Source: Riptortus pedestris (Eukaryota > Arthropoda > Insecta > Hemiptera > Alydidae). From it: 64,000 bases of DNA. Location: NCBI GenBank assembly GCA_019009955.1, contig CM032232.1, positions 57,501,501 through 57,565,500 of the forward strand, read 5' to 3'. Under the pieces are notes generated by a model that made no database searches, was not told where the DNA came from, and was given only the letters and a program-made list of their open reading frames with translations. Position 1 is the stretch's first letter. Every line of letters starts with the position of its first letter. Below are positions 23,241 to 35,119 of this stretch, one piece after another. The position numbers and the translations under genes were made by a program.

Positions 23241-23792
23241 GATTAACTGGGATATTAAGCAAATTATTTGAGTTTTATGCCCCTACGTCACCTAGTACGT
23301 AAATTATTCTTCTCTTAAGAAGAAATCAAACGATAAAGCCATTTAAGTGAAGAACATTATTTTTGAATAAAAAGTTTTATATTATTATTATTTTTAACTA
23401 AATGCCTAATGGTAGAAACTATTACGTGTAAAAAGTAAGGTCATTTCTAAATTACGTGTTACGTCGTAGTTTAGTGGTGTAAAACCCTCACAATAGGTGG
23501 AAAAAAGTTAAGTGGAAGCCATACCATAAAAACTGTAGAGCCAAATAGAGAAAAACAGTCGGATAGTTGGTAATGGCCGGTAATAATCAATATGCTTTTT
23601 GATGTGATTCTCTGCAAAAACAGTAATTGTTTGACGTGACCTTCGTGACATATCATAGAGCTTTGTTGTTGTGTCATTTGTAATCGGAGTGGACATTTTA
23701 TTATGGTCTGTTGTTTGGAAATGGAAAAACTGTTTCAGCCTCCATCGACATTATGTTGAGGTGTGAAAACTTGTAGGGTGAGCAATAAGATA
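23241..23792. other. unassigned
   Basis: Overlapping minus-strand frames of 60-70 codons at 23471-23696 share no domain I recognise and change frame. No repeat ends were seen. Confidence 0.4.
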
Positions 23793-24400
23793 CATTCTGT
23801 TACGCTGGGACTGCGTAAACCTGGCAGATTTCGCACCTGATGGTATGACACACTTCTGATATCATCTCATCACATATTCCCTCTTTAAATAAAAATCCGC
23901 TGAGTAGAAGAGGGAGATTTCTGACGACTGAAAAAAAAAGAAAGGGCGAATAACCCGCTTAATATATTTTTTTTAAATATTTATTGGTTTATTTGCAACA
24001 ACATATTTAAATATTACAAGCCAATGATATAATACTAAGAATGGCTTGAATATTGTCTTGATGTGGGGAGTTCATTGGGTTGTATTATGTAGTTAAACAG
24101 CACACTACACGAGAAGGTCTCTTGGCCACTTACGCTTCAGACGTCGCCTTGGGTTTTCTGGAATATGACTTAATATTTGAGATATTAAAATATGTATGAA
24201 AAAATTATTGTATAGAAGCAATAATATACGAAGATTGGATATAATACCTTTTTCAGCCCATCTCATAATAATGAAGATATTTTCAAGTTTCCCTCTCTCT
24301 AACCCTCCACCCCAATTCCGGATCAGATTTCTGCCATTAACAAATATGATCTTAAATGTTGAATGAAATTGTTAAATATCTAGAATGGTATAGATAAAGT
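23793..24400 (-). mobile_element. HINE-like element, B subfamily, minus orientation
   Basis: It begins CTGTTACGCTGGGACTGCG, CTGGCAGATTTCGCACCTGA and GTATGACACACTTCTGATA, and later ATAATGAAGATATTTTCAAG and CTCTAACCCTCCACCCC. An unrelated insertion of about 170 bp (from about 23965) separates the two parts. Confidence 0.6.
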
Positions 24401-24940
24401 GAATGGTTTCGATTCAAGAAATAAAATTTGAATTGACGTTAAAAGCATTATTCCCAATTTCTCCAATGAACGATGATGACTCCATCCTACATTCTACTCT
24501 CTATTTCATAGTGATTCAAATTTAATTTAATTTATCATTTATTTCCTAATATATATTATATACAATCTATCATGAAATTCATTAAATATCTAAAGATCTT
24601 TCATACCCGAACTTAGTGTATAAGAATATAATATAAATTATTAATATAAGTAACTTTAAACCTCAGGACCTAGAGGAGAATAAAAACGATTATAAGCCCA
24701 TATGTGGTGATTTGTCATCGAAACCCAATCTATTACCAGGTAGGTCCTAAATGCATTTAGATATCCAGGATTAGTAATTTCTTTGTTTAATGGAAATACT
24801 TTTTTGTAGTTGATATTCAAAGGGTTTTGTGTCGATAAGCACTGCAGATAGAGCTGGTTCTTTGAAAGTGGGCTTTGTCATCAATAAACTTATTGTGGAG
24901 GAAACCTGGCTTAATTTTGTTCATCGAGATCAAGGTCTGT
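24401..24940. other. unassigned
   Basis: AT-rich; no supported gene or repeat end. Confidence 0.4.
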
Positions 24941-25687
24941 GTTCAGTAACGTCGGACATATTTTCCCTATCATGAATATTAACCGAGGTATTTGGATTGT
25001 TTAGTAATAACCCCCCCCCCCACTCCAACTCATAGCATATTCGTCAAGAACTACCTTTTTCTGAACTTAAATTCCAAATATTGTTTTCAAGTGACCCTTA
25101 TTGTACGAGATACATCCAAATTCGATGCCTGATGACGTTATCAATTAAGATTTTACGTTTGTGTTACTAAGATGTTTACTTGATCTGTGTCATACTTGAT
25201 ATTTAACTGATTCAGTCAACAATGAAGATCATATCTGTTATTAGCTGAAATGGGACCTGGAATATTGCGAGGGGGATTCGAAGTCAAAACACTGTCGTTA
25301 TTATGAGTAAAATGTTATCGGACCAATCTTGTTAAACTATTGATGCTCTACAATTGTTACGCTATTTATTTCAAAGAGTGTCCGTAAATTCAAAATATAT
25401 CTGTTATCATGAGTCATATTAAAAAATCATATAGAACCAATCTTGTTAAACGATCAATGCTCGACAATTGTTATTATATACATTTTTTTCATAACTCAAA
25501 TATTAAGCGATTTATTTATTTCTTCTTTTTAATCAGCCTTCAATAAACACCCACTTTAACTCATCTAGTATTTCTGAGTGTTATTTGGAAATAGAGATAT
25601 ATGGTGATATGAGATCACTACCCTGTCATTCCAGAACGACTGAAATTCTGCTTAGTTTACGTAGCCCCTGCGTGATGGACTTTTCTT
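24941..25687 (+). mobile_element. HINE-like element, B subfamily, + orientation
   Basis: Three internal modules are visible (TCATGAATATTAACCGAGGT; ACTGTCGTTATTATGAG; AATATATCTGTTATCATGAG). It ends TGAAATTCTGCTTAGTTTAC with GTAGCCCCTGCGTGATGGAC. A Merlin element is inserted directly at the right end, in CTTTTCTT. Confidence 0.7.
25680..25687. repeat. Merlin target-site duplication, left
   Basis: CTTTTCTT, an exact match to 26866-26873. An 8-bp duplication fits the 8-9 bp known for Merlin. Confidence 0.9.
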
Positions 25688-26865
25688 GGGTCATTTCTAC
25701 TTTACCCACTCATTTTCTGAATGTGAATAACAGTGATTCAACTGTGATTTATAAATAATATAATACGGTTAGAACATGTGTTTATTTCTAGAGAAACAAT
25801 TAAACAACATAAAAAGATCAAAAAAAAAAAACAACTAACATTTACGAGACCAATAACGAGCAATACCCTCCAGGATTTTCATAAATAAATCCTCCTTTTC
25901 ATATCTCCTCCTCCACATCCACTCGCAGAGATATGAATCCAACATAGATCTTCTAGTACCACACTCCACCTTGTTTCTTCGTTTGACACTAGACCAAACA
26001 GACTCTATCCTTTGAGTATGCGCTCCTGTTTTTAGGTCAACAAAGTTTTTAGTGTGGTCTACTGTGTAATGCTTGTAATACATTCCAGGCAGCTTCTTTA
26101 GCCCATGATACGATCTGAAGCAGTCTGAATATATAATAGTTCCAGGTCGGATCGCACTTCTGAAGTTGCTGCAGTTCTATCTGGAACATCATACAAAAAC
26201 ACCTCTCTAGTTTCTCTACACACTCCTCCAAATACCCATTGATTGGGGTATAACCTGCCTCGGTTGTATTTTCTTCTCGTGAAGCAGCTTTCATCGATTT
26301 CTACATGAGAACCGGGGCCACCAATAACTATAGGGTTGCTTAATATGTCTGAAGCACACACCTCACGCATGTAGTTCTTCCAGTCTGTTATAGTATTTGT
26401 GGACATCTTTAATTCATCCCTACAAAACTCTGTGGTTGTGTAGCCCTTCGTCCAGGAATATATAAACAGAATAGCCTTTTCCAGTCCGAGCCTGCTATGA
26501 GATAACCAAGTATCCCTGTAAATGCTAATTTCATACCTGCAACTTTTCTTATAGCAGCGCCATACTGGTAAACGATCCTGAAGAAAATATAGCCTCATCC
26601 AGTGTCTTGATGGGCACCTCCTTTTCGTGTGAATTATGGCACGTTTTTGTAAGAACCGAACTGCCTTACGAGCTGAGCCAATTTGCTTGCTGAGCTCAAT
26701 GAGATTCATTTTTATGCTTAACACCTTGAAGACACAAAGCACACTAAACCAAGCCTAACCTTTAGCTAGTGGAACATATGTTTTCACTAATGCTAGGTAA
26801 CTGTTACTTGAGAAAGTAACCAAGTATTTAAATAGTAGCATGAGTGGGTAAAGTAGAAAAGACCC
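25688..26865 (-). mobile_element. Merlin (IS1016/IS1595-like) DNA transposon, complete ends
   Basis: It is 1178 bp with terminal inverted repeats of about 26 bp. The left end GGGTCATTTCTACTTTACCC continues into ACTCAT, and the right end is its reverse complement with a single mismatch (position 6). The exact 8-bp duplication CTTTTCTT flanks both sides, so this is one intact insertion event. It carries a single transposase gene on the minus strand with one frameshift. The clean ends, perfect duplication and nearly open gene suggest a fairly young copy. It landed at the 3' end of a HINE-like copy. Confidence 0.93.
25835..26742 (-). pseudogene. Merlin transposase (ISXO2-like), one frameshift
   Basis: The transposase belongs to the IS1595/ISXO2 group and would excise and insert the element. 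The first frame (26742 down to about 26160, 214 codons) begins MLCVFKVLSIKMNLIELSKQ, has a Cys/Trp-rich N-terminal region (CRYEISIYRDTWLSHSRLGL), then the first catalytic Asp in GPGSHVEIDESCFTRRKYNR, and FGGVCRETREVFLYDVPDRT. The frame then shifts at about 26150-26165. The continuation (to 25835) carries the second Asp in TIIYSDCFRSYHG and the Glu in HTQRIESVWSSVKRR, completing a D-D-E triad, and ends in WMWRRRYEKEDLF. A few residues of the usual spacer are also missing at the shift. I infer a single small deletion; otherwise the gene is intact. Confidence 0.88.
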
Positions 26866-26873
26866 CTTTTCTT
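26866..26873. repeat. Merlin target-site duplication, right
   Basis: CTTTTCTT, identical to 25680-25687. Confidence 0.9.
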
Positions 26874-27654
26874 CTTCTATACTGGTCATTCGTCCCCTCT
26901 CACCTAAACAAAATTGATATAGTGATTTCGCTAGAAATGTTATTGCTAATTTTTGTATCCGTAACTTGTACGTTCTTTTAAGGTGAGCTGTAGGCTGCGC
27001 TGTTGTATAAGGCGGAACACTATAACTAATATTCAGATGCAGAGAGGGGATAAGGTGTATGTATATAGAGATAGATATGTTTTCTAAATATAGAGCATTA
27101 TACAATTACTAGCCTACTTAGTTGCCATAGAAATGGCTTCCCATGGAATAATTAAGATTGCATACACAAAATAATCCCATCATATTCATCAAATGATTAA
27201 TTAGAATTGACAATACCAAATTTATGATAAGAATTGTTGTTATCCTGATAATAATTGATATAACAATGGAGTCCCGTTATAATATAAATACTGAATAACT
27301 AAATAATACATTTATTGCTTTCAAATCAGTCATATTTATAGTTTTGAGCATGAAACGTTCTATTGGACGAATATCGACAAATTTATTATCGGATCAAATA
27401 AATCTAGTTTCCCATCAAAATACAATGATAGTACTTTATTAAATATAAAAATTTAGGACAAATATTGTTATTCTCAACACAATTTGTTATTCAAAACTAA
27501 TGCTAAAGATGTAATTGATTAACAGTTATTTTCACTTCAAAGTAAGCCTCCCCCCTCCTAGCGGAAAATCGGGATTCTCGTATAGCTTATGTTGTAGCTA
27601 GGGATAATTGACTCGGATATATGAAAGATCATAGAAATCTTCCTAACTTTTTAG
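26874..27654. other. unassigned
   Basis: No gene was seen. A 116-codon minus-strand frame at 26755-27105 overlaps the Merlin end and its flank, so it spans an insertion junction and is not a real gene. Confidence 0.45.
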
Positions 27655-27805
27655 CCTAGAGTGGCGAGTTCGATTGCCGGCTGAGCAATAGGACTTTATA
27701 TAGTGACGAACTCGTTAAATAAAATTCTCAGTCCCACCCTGTCTTGAAAAGGACGAAAAACTGTAGATAACCCATCCAAACGAGCCGAGTAGAACGTTAA
27801 TAAGT
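27655..27805 (+). repeat. tRNA-derived SINE, + copy
   Basis: It carries AGAGTGGCGAGTTCGATTGC (B box GAGTTCGATT), GCAATAGGACTTTATATAG, AGTCCCACCCTGTCTTG and CTGTAGATAACCCATCC. The 5' head is short. Confidence 0.7.
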
Positions 27806-27904
27806 AACAAGAGCATTTTACAATTATTTACAAACTTATCGGCCTGGGCTATCAATTTGTCAGTACCCCAATGTATTTGGGAAACCAAAACTGTTTTCAC
27901 AATA

Positions 27905-28026
27905 AAGTAGGTAAGTAAGAGTCGGCAGTTCGATTTTAACTTGGGCATTTGAAATATATTTACTGAGGAACTCATAAAATAAAATCCTTAGCCCACCCTG
28001 GTTAGAAACGTGTGGTAACCTTTAGG
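27905..28026 (+). repeat. tRNA-derived SINE, + copy, 3' truncated
   Basis: It carries GAGTCGGCAGTTCGATTTTA, CTTGGGCATTTGAAATATAT and CTTAGCCCACCCTGGTTAG, and is cut at GGTAACCTTTAGGTAAGG, where a HINE-like fragment begins. Confidence 0.65.
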
Positions 28027-28135
28027 TAAGGAAATCAGCAATTGAGATGCACTCATAACGCGATTTTCAAAAAAATGTTCTCAAATGTCCATCGATCGTA
28101 CCTAGCAGTTTCGAAAATAAGGAACATTCAAAACT

Positions 28136-28141
<6 letters not shown>
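28027..28141 (+). mobile_element. HINE-like 5' fragment
   Basis: It reads GGAAATCAGCAATTGAGATG, ATAACGCGATTTTCAAAAAA and TCCATCGATCGTACCTAGC, leading into the TA run. Confidence 0.7.

Positions 28142-28197
<56 letters not shown>
28142..28197. repeat. TA microsatellite
   Basis: (TA)n ending exactly where the minus-strand Helitron 3' end (ACTAGCTAAGG) begins, so the Helitron inserted in the microsatellite. Confidence 0.95.
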
Positions 28198-28199
<2 letters not shown>

Positions 28200-29268
28200 T
28201 AGCTAAGGTACCGAGCGATGGCCGGGAAATCATTGTTGAATTACTAATAATGGTTTTTTTTTTTTTATATCAAGACTTGAAGCGTGCAATTACACTTCCC
28301 TCCAGGACGTGTTGTTTTTCCGAAATAGCCAATCCTAAAGGGTATCTTTTGGGAAGTAGTAAAATAGAAATATTAGTTTGAAGAATAAATAAGAAATTGT
28401 TCCTAATCTATCTCTCTCCACTTTTTGACTCATCTTTTTGAATACTCGAAACCATAATCATGGATAGCATTTATTACGATTAAATGTCATCTATAAAGAA
28501 ACTTATTTCCTGTCAAAAAACAATCCGAGCACATATAGTTTAAGCCTAGATTTGTACATTAGATTTCATTCGTAATAGTAAATCTCAGTGGAAATTACTT
28601 CCAGTTGTGCTAGCATTTCACAGGGCATAAGTTAACTCAATTAACTGTTTTAGCCTCCGGCCACCTTCCGCTCCCCCATGAGAGCTATCACCATTGTTTT
28701 CCTTAAATTATTGATTCAAAATATTATTTTAATAATTTATCTAGCTGTTGGAATTAAATAATAGTATTACCCTAAAAATAATTTCATTTATACTCAAAAA
28801 AATAGGCTAGCCTAAGAGATCGTAGCCTTCCCTGCAAAATAAGTAATACTTTATATCATATCAAGTTTAAACGGATATTGTCTTCTTTCATAATGACATT
28901 ACCATTAACGTCTAATTGCTATGATGGTACATATTTGTTTCAATGACATCAAGATATCGGAAATAAGATAATACGGGTATATTAGCAGATTAGCTACACG
29001 CGTATCACTCCTTGTGCCAATTCAGCATGACTTGGTTTAAATAATACAAACTAAATAACGGAAATGCTCTTATAGTTTACATTTCTATTGGAAATGAATA
29101 ACAAAGTTATTTTCTAGGAAAAATAAATAAATGAGAAGGGGTGATGGAAATATATAACCTCACTAATCTTAGATTTATCATATGTGACTAAAACATAAAA
29201 TCACTTGTCATAATATACAATCATTAAAAACACTTAAATAAGCACTAATAAAATTAATGATTCCCCTC
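28198..29268 (-). mobile_element. Helitron 3' portion, minus orientation
   Basis: On the minus strand it ends CGGTACCTTAGCTAGT after a degraded GC hairpin (CCCGGCCATCGCTCGG). Its body matches the 3' half of the Helitron at 62252-63761: TTCCGAAATAGCCAATCC, GAAAGAAGACAATATCCG and CTTGTCATAATATACAATC-type blocks, read in reverse. The 5' half is missing, and homology stops where the + Helitron at 29269 begins. Confidence 0.7.
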
Positions 29269-30806
29269 CTTATATATATATATAAAATTGTAACCTCTGT
29301 CTGTACATTGATTTCTTTCGCGAAATTTCACGATAACTTTTCGTTTCACATGTCATAGACACCATAACTGCATTTTGTTTCTTTGGTGTCTGTTTGTTTG
29401 TTTGTTTGTTTATTTGTTTGTTTGTTTATTACCTTTTCACGCATAAACGGCTGAACCGAATTTTATGAAACTTGGTATGTGTATTACTACTAACCCAACT
29501 TAGACTTTAGGCTATATTAATATTCTCTGAGACGAACAGGAGTGGGGGTAATAAGGGAGGCCTAAAATTAAAAATAGCGATATTTCGTTTCCTATTGGTT
29601 TTTGGCAAATATGCATATAACATAAGTTGTTTATTTTGTTATTTAAAATAACTTTTGTTATATACACTTTTTTCGTATACCGAACTATAAAGGCGTTATA
29701 CGCTAAAAATTATAGCGGGAGTCAACAATTTTATTTGGCACACAGACTCAACCGAACTAAATAAAACTCGGTATGTGTATTAGCACTAACGCCTTCATTG
29801 TAATGAGCCATACCAATATTTCTAGGGACGGGCAGGAGTGGGGGTTATAAGAGAGGCCTGAAATTAAAAATAGTGATATTTCGTTTCCTATTGGTTTTTC
29901 CGCAAATATAAACATAACAAAAGTTGTTTATTTTGTTATTTGGAGTAACGTTTGTTATATACATTTTTGTCGTATACCTAAGTATAAATGAGTTATACGT
30001 TAAAACTTTAGCGGGAGCCAACAATTTTATTGGGCACTAACGGCTGAACCGAACTTAGCAAAACTCGGTATGTCAATTAGCATTAATTCTTCCATGATTA
30101 TAAATTATATTAACATTTTTAGGTTCGAACGGGAGGGGGGTTATAAGGGAGGCCTGAAATAAAAATTCACCATATTTACATGTATAAGAGACGGGAAATA
30201 TAAAAATATTGAAGACCTAATTATAAAAGCGTTATACGCCAAAAAGTGATAGCAGAAGTCAACAATTTTATTTGGCACAAAAGACTCAACCGAACTAAAC
30301 CAAACTCGGTATGTGAATTAGCACTAACATCTTCCTTATAATAAGCCATTCTAACATTTCTAGGGACGTGCAGGAGTGGGGGTTATAAGGGAGGCCTGAA
30401 ATTAAAAATAGTGATATTTCGTTTCCTATTGGGGTTTCGGCAAATATGCACATGACAAAGTTGTTTATTTTATTGTTTAGAGAAATTTGCTCAACAATTC
30501 TTTGAAACTACAAGGTACCTCACCGGGAAAAATTAATTCAAATGTATGTTAATATTTTGTGCTTAATAATTCAAATCTATGCATAATGCACAGGAAACGG
30601 GAAATATGTCAATATGGAGAACAGTGAAGTCTTACATAAAAAAATAATTTTATTATTAACAAATCTACAGAAACGACGGGTATTTAAACTAAACACTGGG
30701 ACGGGTAAATGTCAAAATATTGTGCAAAGTAAAGCCTTCCCAAAAAAATACCATCATCATTCAGCAGCCTCAAATGAATTCCCGAGCGAAGCCGGGTATC
30801 TGAGCT
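29269..30806 (+). mobile_element. Helitron, multi-repeat form, + orientation
   Basis: It starts TTATATATATATATAAAATTG with TAACCTCTGTCTGTACATTG and ends with the hairpin CCCGAGCGAAGCCGGGTATC then TGAGCTA, fused to the next copy. Four or five anchor sites of the internal repeat are visible (TTATGAAACTTGGTATGTG about 29462; AAAACTCGGTATGTGTATTA about 29762; AAACTCGGTATGTCAATTAG about 30060; AAACTCGGTATGTGAATTAG about 30303), i.e. more units than the 1378-2509 copy. There is no coding capacity. Confidence 0.75.
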
Positions 30807-31210
30807 ATATATATATAAAATTGTAACGTTTGTCTGTACATTGATTCCTCCCTCCCCCAAAATTCCATGATACTTTTTAGTTTTACATAGAACTGAAACT
30901 ATATCAACCATTTTTAACATTGGTGTCTGATTCTTTGTTTGTTACCTTTTCACGCCTAAACTACTGAACCGAATGTTATGAAACTTGGTATGAATATTAC
31001 TACTAATCCAACATAGACTATAGGCTAGACTACTATTCTCAGAAATGAACAGGGGCAGAGGCTATAAGGGAGTCCTGAAACGAAAAATCGCAATATTTCA
31101 GTTTTCTTTTCGTTTTTTTTGCAAACATGTACATAAGAAAAGCTGTTTATTTTGTTACTTAGAATAACTTTTAACTAAAAACTAAAACGGGTGTCAACAA
31201 TTTATTTAAC
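30807..31210 (+). mobile_element. Helitron 5' fragment, directly tandem
   Basis: TATATATATAAAATTGTAAC follows the previous element's end without a spacer. A diverged leader (GTTTGTCTGTACATTGATTC), CGCCTAAACTACTGAACCGA and one internal unit follow. Homology fades near 31200, with no 3' hairpin. Confidence 0.65.
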
Positions 31211-31930
31211 TTAAGCCGACAATTAAACGTTGCATTTACAGTTGAATAAATTTGAATTGCCTCAATATTTGTAATTTAGGAAAGCCGGATTTTCAGACGA
31301 ATTAGATTGTAAAGATGATTAAAAATAAAAACTACAAAAATTAGTTTCCTGATCTTTTCCTGTAAAATATTTCTTTAGGCAAAGTTCTTAAATGATGTAA
31401 CCTATGCAATAACCGATTGATAAGTGATCATTAAACTTTATTTTATAATGGCATATTGTGTCGCGCCTCTAAAGTTTTTTAGAATCTTGCGATCATTTTA
31501 AGTATTACTCGGGTTAGTGTGAAGCTTATAAATCTCCGCCCCCCTCACTATCTTAATCTAAATTTGTAGTTATGTAACATTTATGAGAGTTATGAGCTTT
31601 ATAATAATAAGTATAATTTAAACCAAATAATGCAGAATTCAGACAAGATGGGGGAGCGGAAGTTGTGAGGATATAACACAGTCGGTTCCTGGCAGACCGG
31701 CTTTTGATCCGGTGGGTCGGCGTTTGGTGGGAAGAGGTAGTTCATGCTTAATAATTGAATGTAATGTTGATGTTTGGTTTAAACTAGGGCCAAAAATTAA
31801 ATGGCGTGTTTAAAACATCGGAATGTCAGCATTCATTAAACATTACATGATAATGACTTTTACAACATTTATTATTTGCTCTTTCAGTAACGTTGTGTTC
31901 TTCCCCAGAAATATTTCTTTAAATATCATA
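31211..31930. other. unassigned
   Basis: 31650-31735 is less AT-rich and contains AACACAGTCGGTTCCTGGCA then GATCCGGTGGGTCGG, faintly tRNA/SINE-like; this was not strong enough to call. No reading frame was supported. Confidence 0.4.
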
Positions 31931-31974
<44 letters not shown>

Positions 31975-32937
31975 TATATATGTGTGTGTGTTTGTGTGTG
32001 TGTGTCTGTCTGTCAGTATGTCTGTTATCACTATAGCGGCCACAAGTATATTTAACGTATAACCAGATATTTAAACGTTTGGTGTAAAACTAAAGATCAA
32101 GTTTAAATCAGTTCTTTTTTTATTTTTTGGGCTTTACATAAATCTGTATAACAAATAACCAATCCATCCAAATATAATAAATTAGAAAGAAATTTTATGG
32201 AGGCAATGATACTTTATACTCCCATCTACGTGCACTATGACATGAGTCAAATAGTTTGGCTTTTATAAGTATTTTTAGTGAGGTTGGCAAATAGCTCATG
32301 ATACTCCTCATAAAGAAGCAAAGTATTTACAACTATAAACTAAGGTAAAATTATATAAAACAATGCAAGTAAATGTTATGCAAACCCCCACTCCTACTCA
32401 TGTCATATTAACAATAAGCATTTACGTCATGAAACAGTTTATTCAAAGCTTACGTACCTAATATTCCTTTCATAGAATGTTAGCTGTGTGAGATACGCGC
32501 AAGCACGTTGTGCCATGACGCCATCAATTAAACGTTTTTAACTCGAAAACGTTAACTGACCTATACTATACTCGAAATTTATTTCATGCAACACGCAGTC
32601 ATCGGACTAGGAATAGCGGAGTATAGAAGGGGCAATTCGAAATTTCAAAATATCTCCCTTATTATGAGTCTGATCGAAAAGTATAATAGATCCAATTTTG
32701 TTAAACTATGTTTGCTCTAAAATTCTTGTTATATACATTTTTTCGTAACTCTAATATTATCCGGGTTTTTTTGCGATTTGTTGGTTTCAGCTTTCCGAAA
32801 ACCCTAATGGAAGTGGGATCATCGTATTTCTACAAAGAAGTAGAGAATAAATGGCGAGATGAGATGAGCTGTGTTTCAAACCAGAACGTGGGGAAATCTG
32901 CTTAGTTTGCGCTGCCCCTGCGTGATGGAGTTTTGTG
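31931..32937 (+). mobile_element. HINE-like element, B subfamily, + orientation, 5' truncated
   Basis: It begins in the microsatellite (TA, then GTGTGTGTG, 31935-32006), then TGTCTGTTATCACTATAGCG, modules with CTCATGTCATATTAACAAT and ATCTCCCTTATTATGAGTC, and ends ACGTGGGGAAATCTGCTTAG with TTGCGCTGCCCCTGCGTGATGG (cited in parts). Confidence 0.7.
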
Positions 32938-33574
32938 CTAGAGGCCTATAACGAATATGCTGGGGCAGAGAGAGAGAGGCTGGATGCGTTGGATGTATAT
33001 AGAGAAGTTTTGGATGTAGTGAGCTGGTCCGGGACTCCAAGGCCTCTACAAGGAATGTACTCCCCGGCCTTGAGACAACACGCTCCCCCCACCATCTCTC
33101 TCTCTCTCGCTCTCTCACACACACTCACTCGCTCTCTGTTTCTATTTCTCTCACTCTATCTCTCTCCTAACACATATATTCACATATTATTTTCTCACTC
33201 GCCTCCCCCACCCTCCGACTTAATGTATATATATCCACATACATTATCAAAACAAGATGCAGTTCTTAAACAAACCTGAAGTCGAGAGACTCCTGACGGC
33301 CACTCTTCAAGTAGTCGAAAATAATAAAACAATAACTTTACCTGATTGGTTAATGACTAATAAGCTAGCAATGAAAACTATTTCGAAAACAAATATTCCA
33401 GATTTCAGCAAACATGGCTCACATTCTTCTGGAGTTCATATCAATGAATAATCAAGACATTTTACATTAAGTTTTTAGGATTGACTGTAGACAAAAGCTC
33501 TTGACTGGTTTGGTCAATGTTGTTTTCTTCTGGGGCTTCCTTATATCATGATGAAGTCATAACTTCATAAACTT
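32938..33574. other. unassigned, CT-rich block
   Basis: 32938-33080 is unusually GC-rich for the window, with a coding-like + frame (LEAYNEYAGAERERLDALDV) that I do not recognise. It runs into a polypyrimidine microsatellite at about 33092-33170 (CTCTCTCTC, with CACACA). A further short frame at 33257-33451 (MQFLNKPEVERLLTATLQVV...) has no recognised domain. Confidence 0.4.
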
Positions 33575-34800
33575 TTGCACTTAATAAAACATTTTCTTCA
33601 GACGATTTATTTTAGAGTACGGATTAGTAATAGTTTTGGAGTACCTCAAGGCAGCGTACTCAGTCTGCTTCTGTTTATAATAGGAATTAATGAACTCCCT
33701 AATCTATTTGCTCATCACGTAAATATATTATTATACGCTGACAATATATTGTTATACACTGCAGTAAAAAAAAAGCACTGACGATGCGAAAAATGACATG
33801 CAAGCATCACTGGATATAAGCAGTAACTGAATTAATGACAAAGGCAAAAGCAGTATGGTTCAATAAATCGAAGAACACGAGCATCCCAGCCATAAAGATT
33901 TATAATTGCTAAATCCCTACACAAAAGGACCTCAAATTTTTAGGTATGATCTTTGACCAACGACTTACCTGAATTCCTCGCCTGAAATATGTGTAATGGG
34001 TCTTAAAGTATACTGAGAAAAATATCGAGCATGGAATGGGAAGCAGAACGACTATCTCATCTGAAGCTCTATAAAAGTCTGGTAAGATCGCTTGGATCAT
34101 GGATGCAACCACGGGTTTTTCTGAATAATTGATTCTGTGCACAACAGTGGTTTATGAATGATATCTGGTGCATTCAGGTCCAGCCCAGTAATAAGCTTGT
34201 GTGCTGATTTTGGCGAAGCACCTTTAAATTACAGACGAGATTGGTTATCCATAGAATATTATTTTAAAGTCTCCTCACAAATTAGCCATCCTGCCAGAAA
34301 TATATTACTAAATTACAACGATCACAGCAATCATATTAAAAAAAAACAACACTCAGGAAGTATGGGATTGACAATATAGAAATTGTTCTTGATAAAAACT
34401 ATCTTTGGAACCATGGTCACCCAACCCAGTAAAAAGGAAGATCCTACAAACTGAATTGTTTGTGGAGTAGAGCTAACAGTGGCACACTTACAGACTATAG
34501 AAGTTATGAGGACATAAGGAAGTCTCTTTGTATATCAGGAATACTGTCTAAAATACTAGGGGATGATATCCACTCTATAAAAACAAAAATGAGTAAATTC
34601 TTAATAATTACGGGTCTAAATAAGAAATATATATAGAATTTCAACATATGGGCACATTGAGATAAGAATTTATATATCAAATTGATTATAAAAAGATACT
34701 GCGGTGTTTTTGTTATTTGTAACAGAATTTGGGATAGAAGAAAATTGAAGAAATGCAACACATGCGAGGATGATGTAAGGAGTGGAGAGGATCTCCTAGG
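33575..34800 (+). pseudogene. decayed Jockey-like LINE reverse transcriptase
   Basis: The frame at 33575-33781 holds the central reverse transcriptase motifs: GVPQGSVLSLLLFII (motif B region) and NILLYADNILLYT (motif C). The catalytic YADD is changed to YADN, which would abolish polymerase activity. Downstream fragments in shifting frames include SGAFRSSPVISLCADFGEAP and LNYRRDWLSIEYYFKVSSQI (34158-34300), typical of the region between the reverse transcriptase thumb and RNase H of Jockey-type LINEs. Many stops and frame changes show long decay. The 5' end (ORF1, endonuclease) is absent. Confidence 0.75.
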
Positions 34801-35039
34801 AGAGAGACTACCGTAGAAACGAAGGTAAAGGAAAATGGACTCTTGACAACCACAAATAACTCAAGATTTGGTGCCTATTAACAATACATAATCAACTCCA
34901 TTAATAAACTTTCATAAGTATAATCTTTTTTGTGCTTGGTGGGAAAAAGGGTGGGGCATGAAAGGGAAGTACTTTCGGCGTTAGAACTGGGTCCTAACTA
35001 CCACACTGAGTGATTTAAGACGATAGAGGAAGATGTAGC

Positions 35040-35084
35040 GGATGATAGGTCCTGCAACGACTCTAGCAGTTACTAGTAAATTAG

Positions 35085-35119
<35 letters not shown>

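Noticed and set aside
26755..27105. 116-codon minus-strand frame next to Merlin
   Set aside because: It spans the Merlin right end and its target duplication, so it is a chance frame across an insertion junction.
31650..31735. tRNA-like patch with ACACAGTCGG and GATCCGGTGGGTCGG
   Set aside because: Single occurrence, no second box at correct spacing and no foldable stem seen; too weak to annotate as RNA gene or SINE.
32935..33279. 114-codon + frame starting MLEAYNEYAGAERERLDAL
   Set aside because: Its C-terminal half is the translation of a CT/CA microsatellite; the N-terminal part has no recognised homology.
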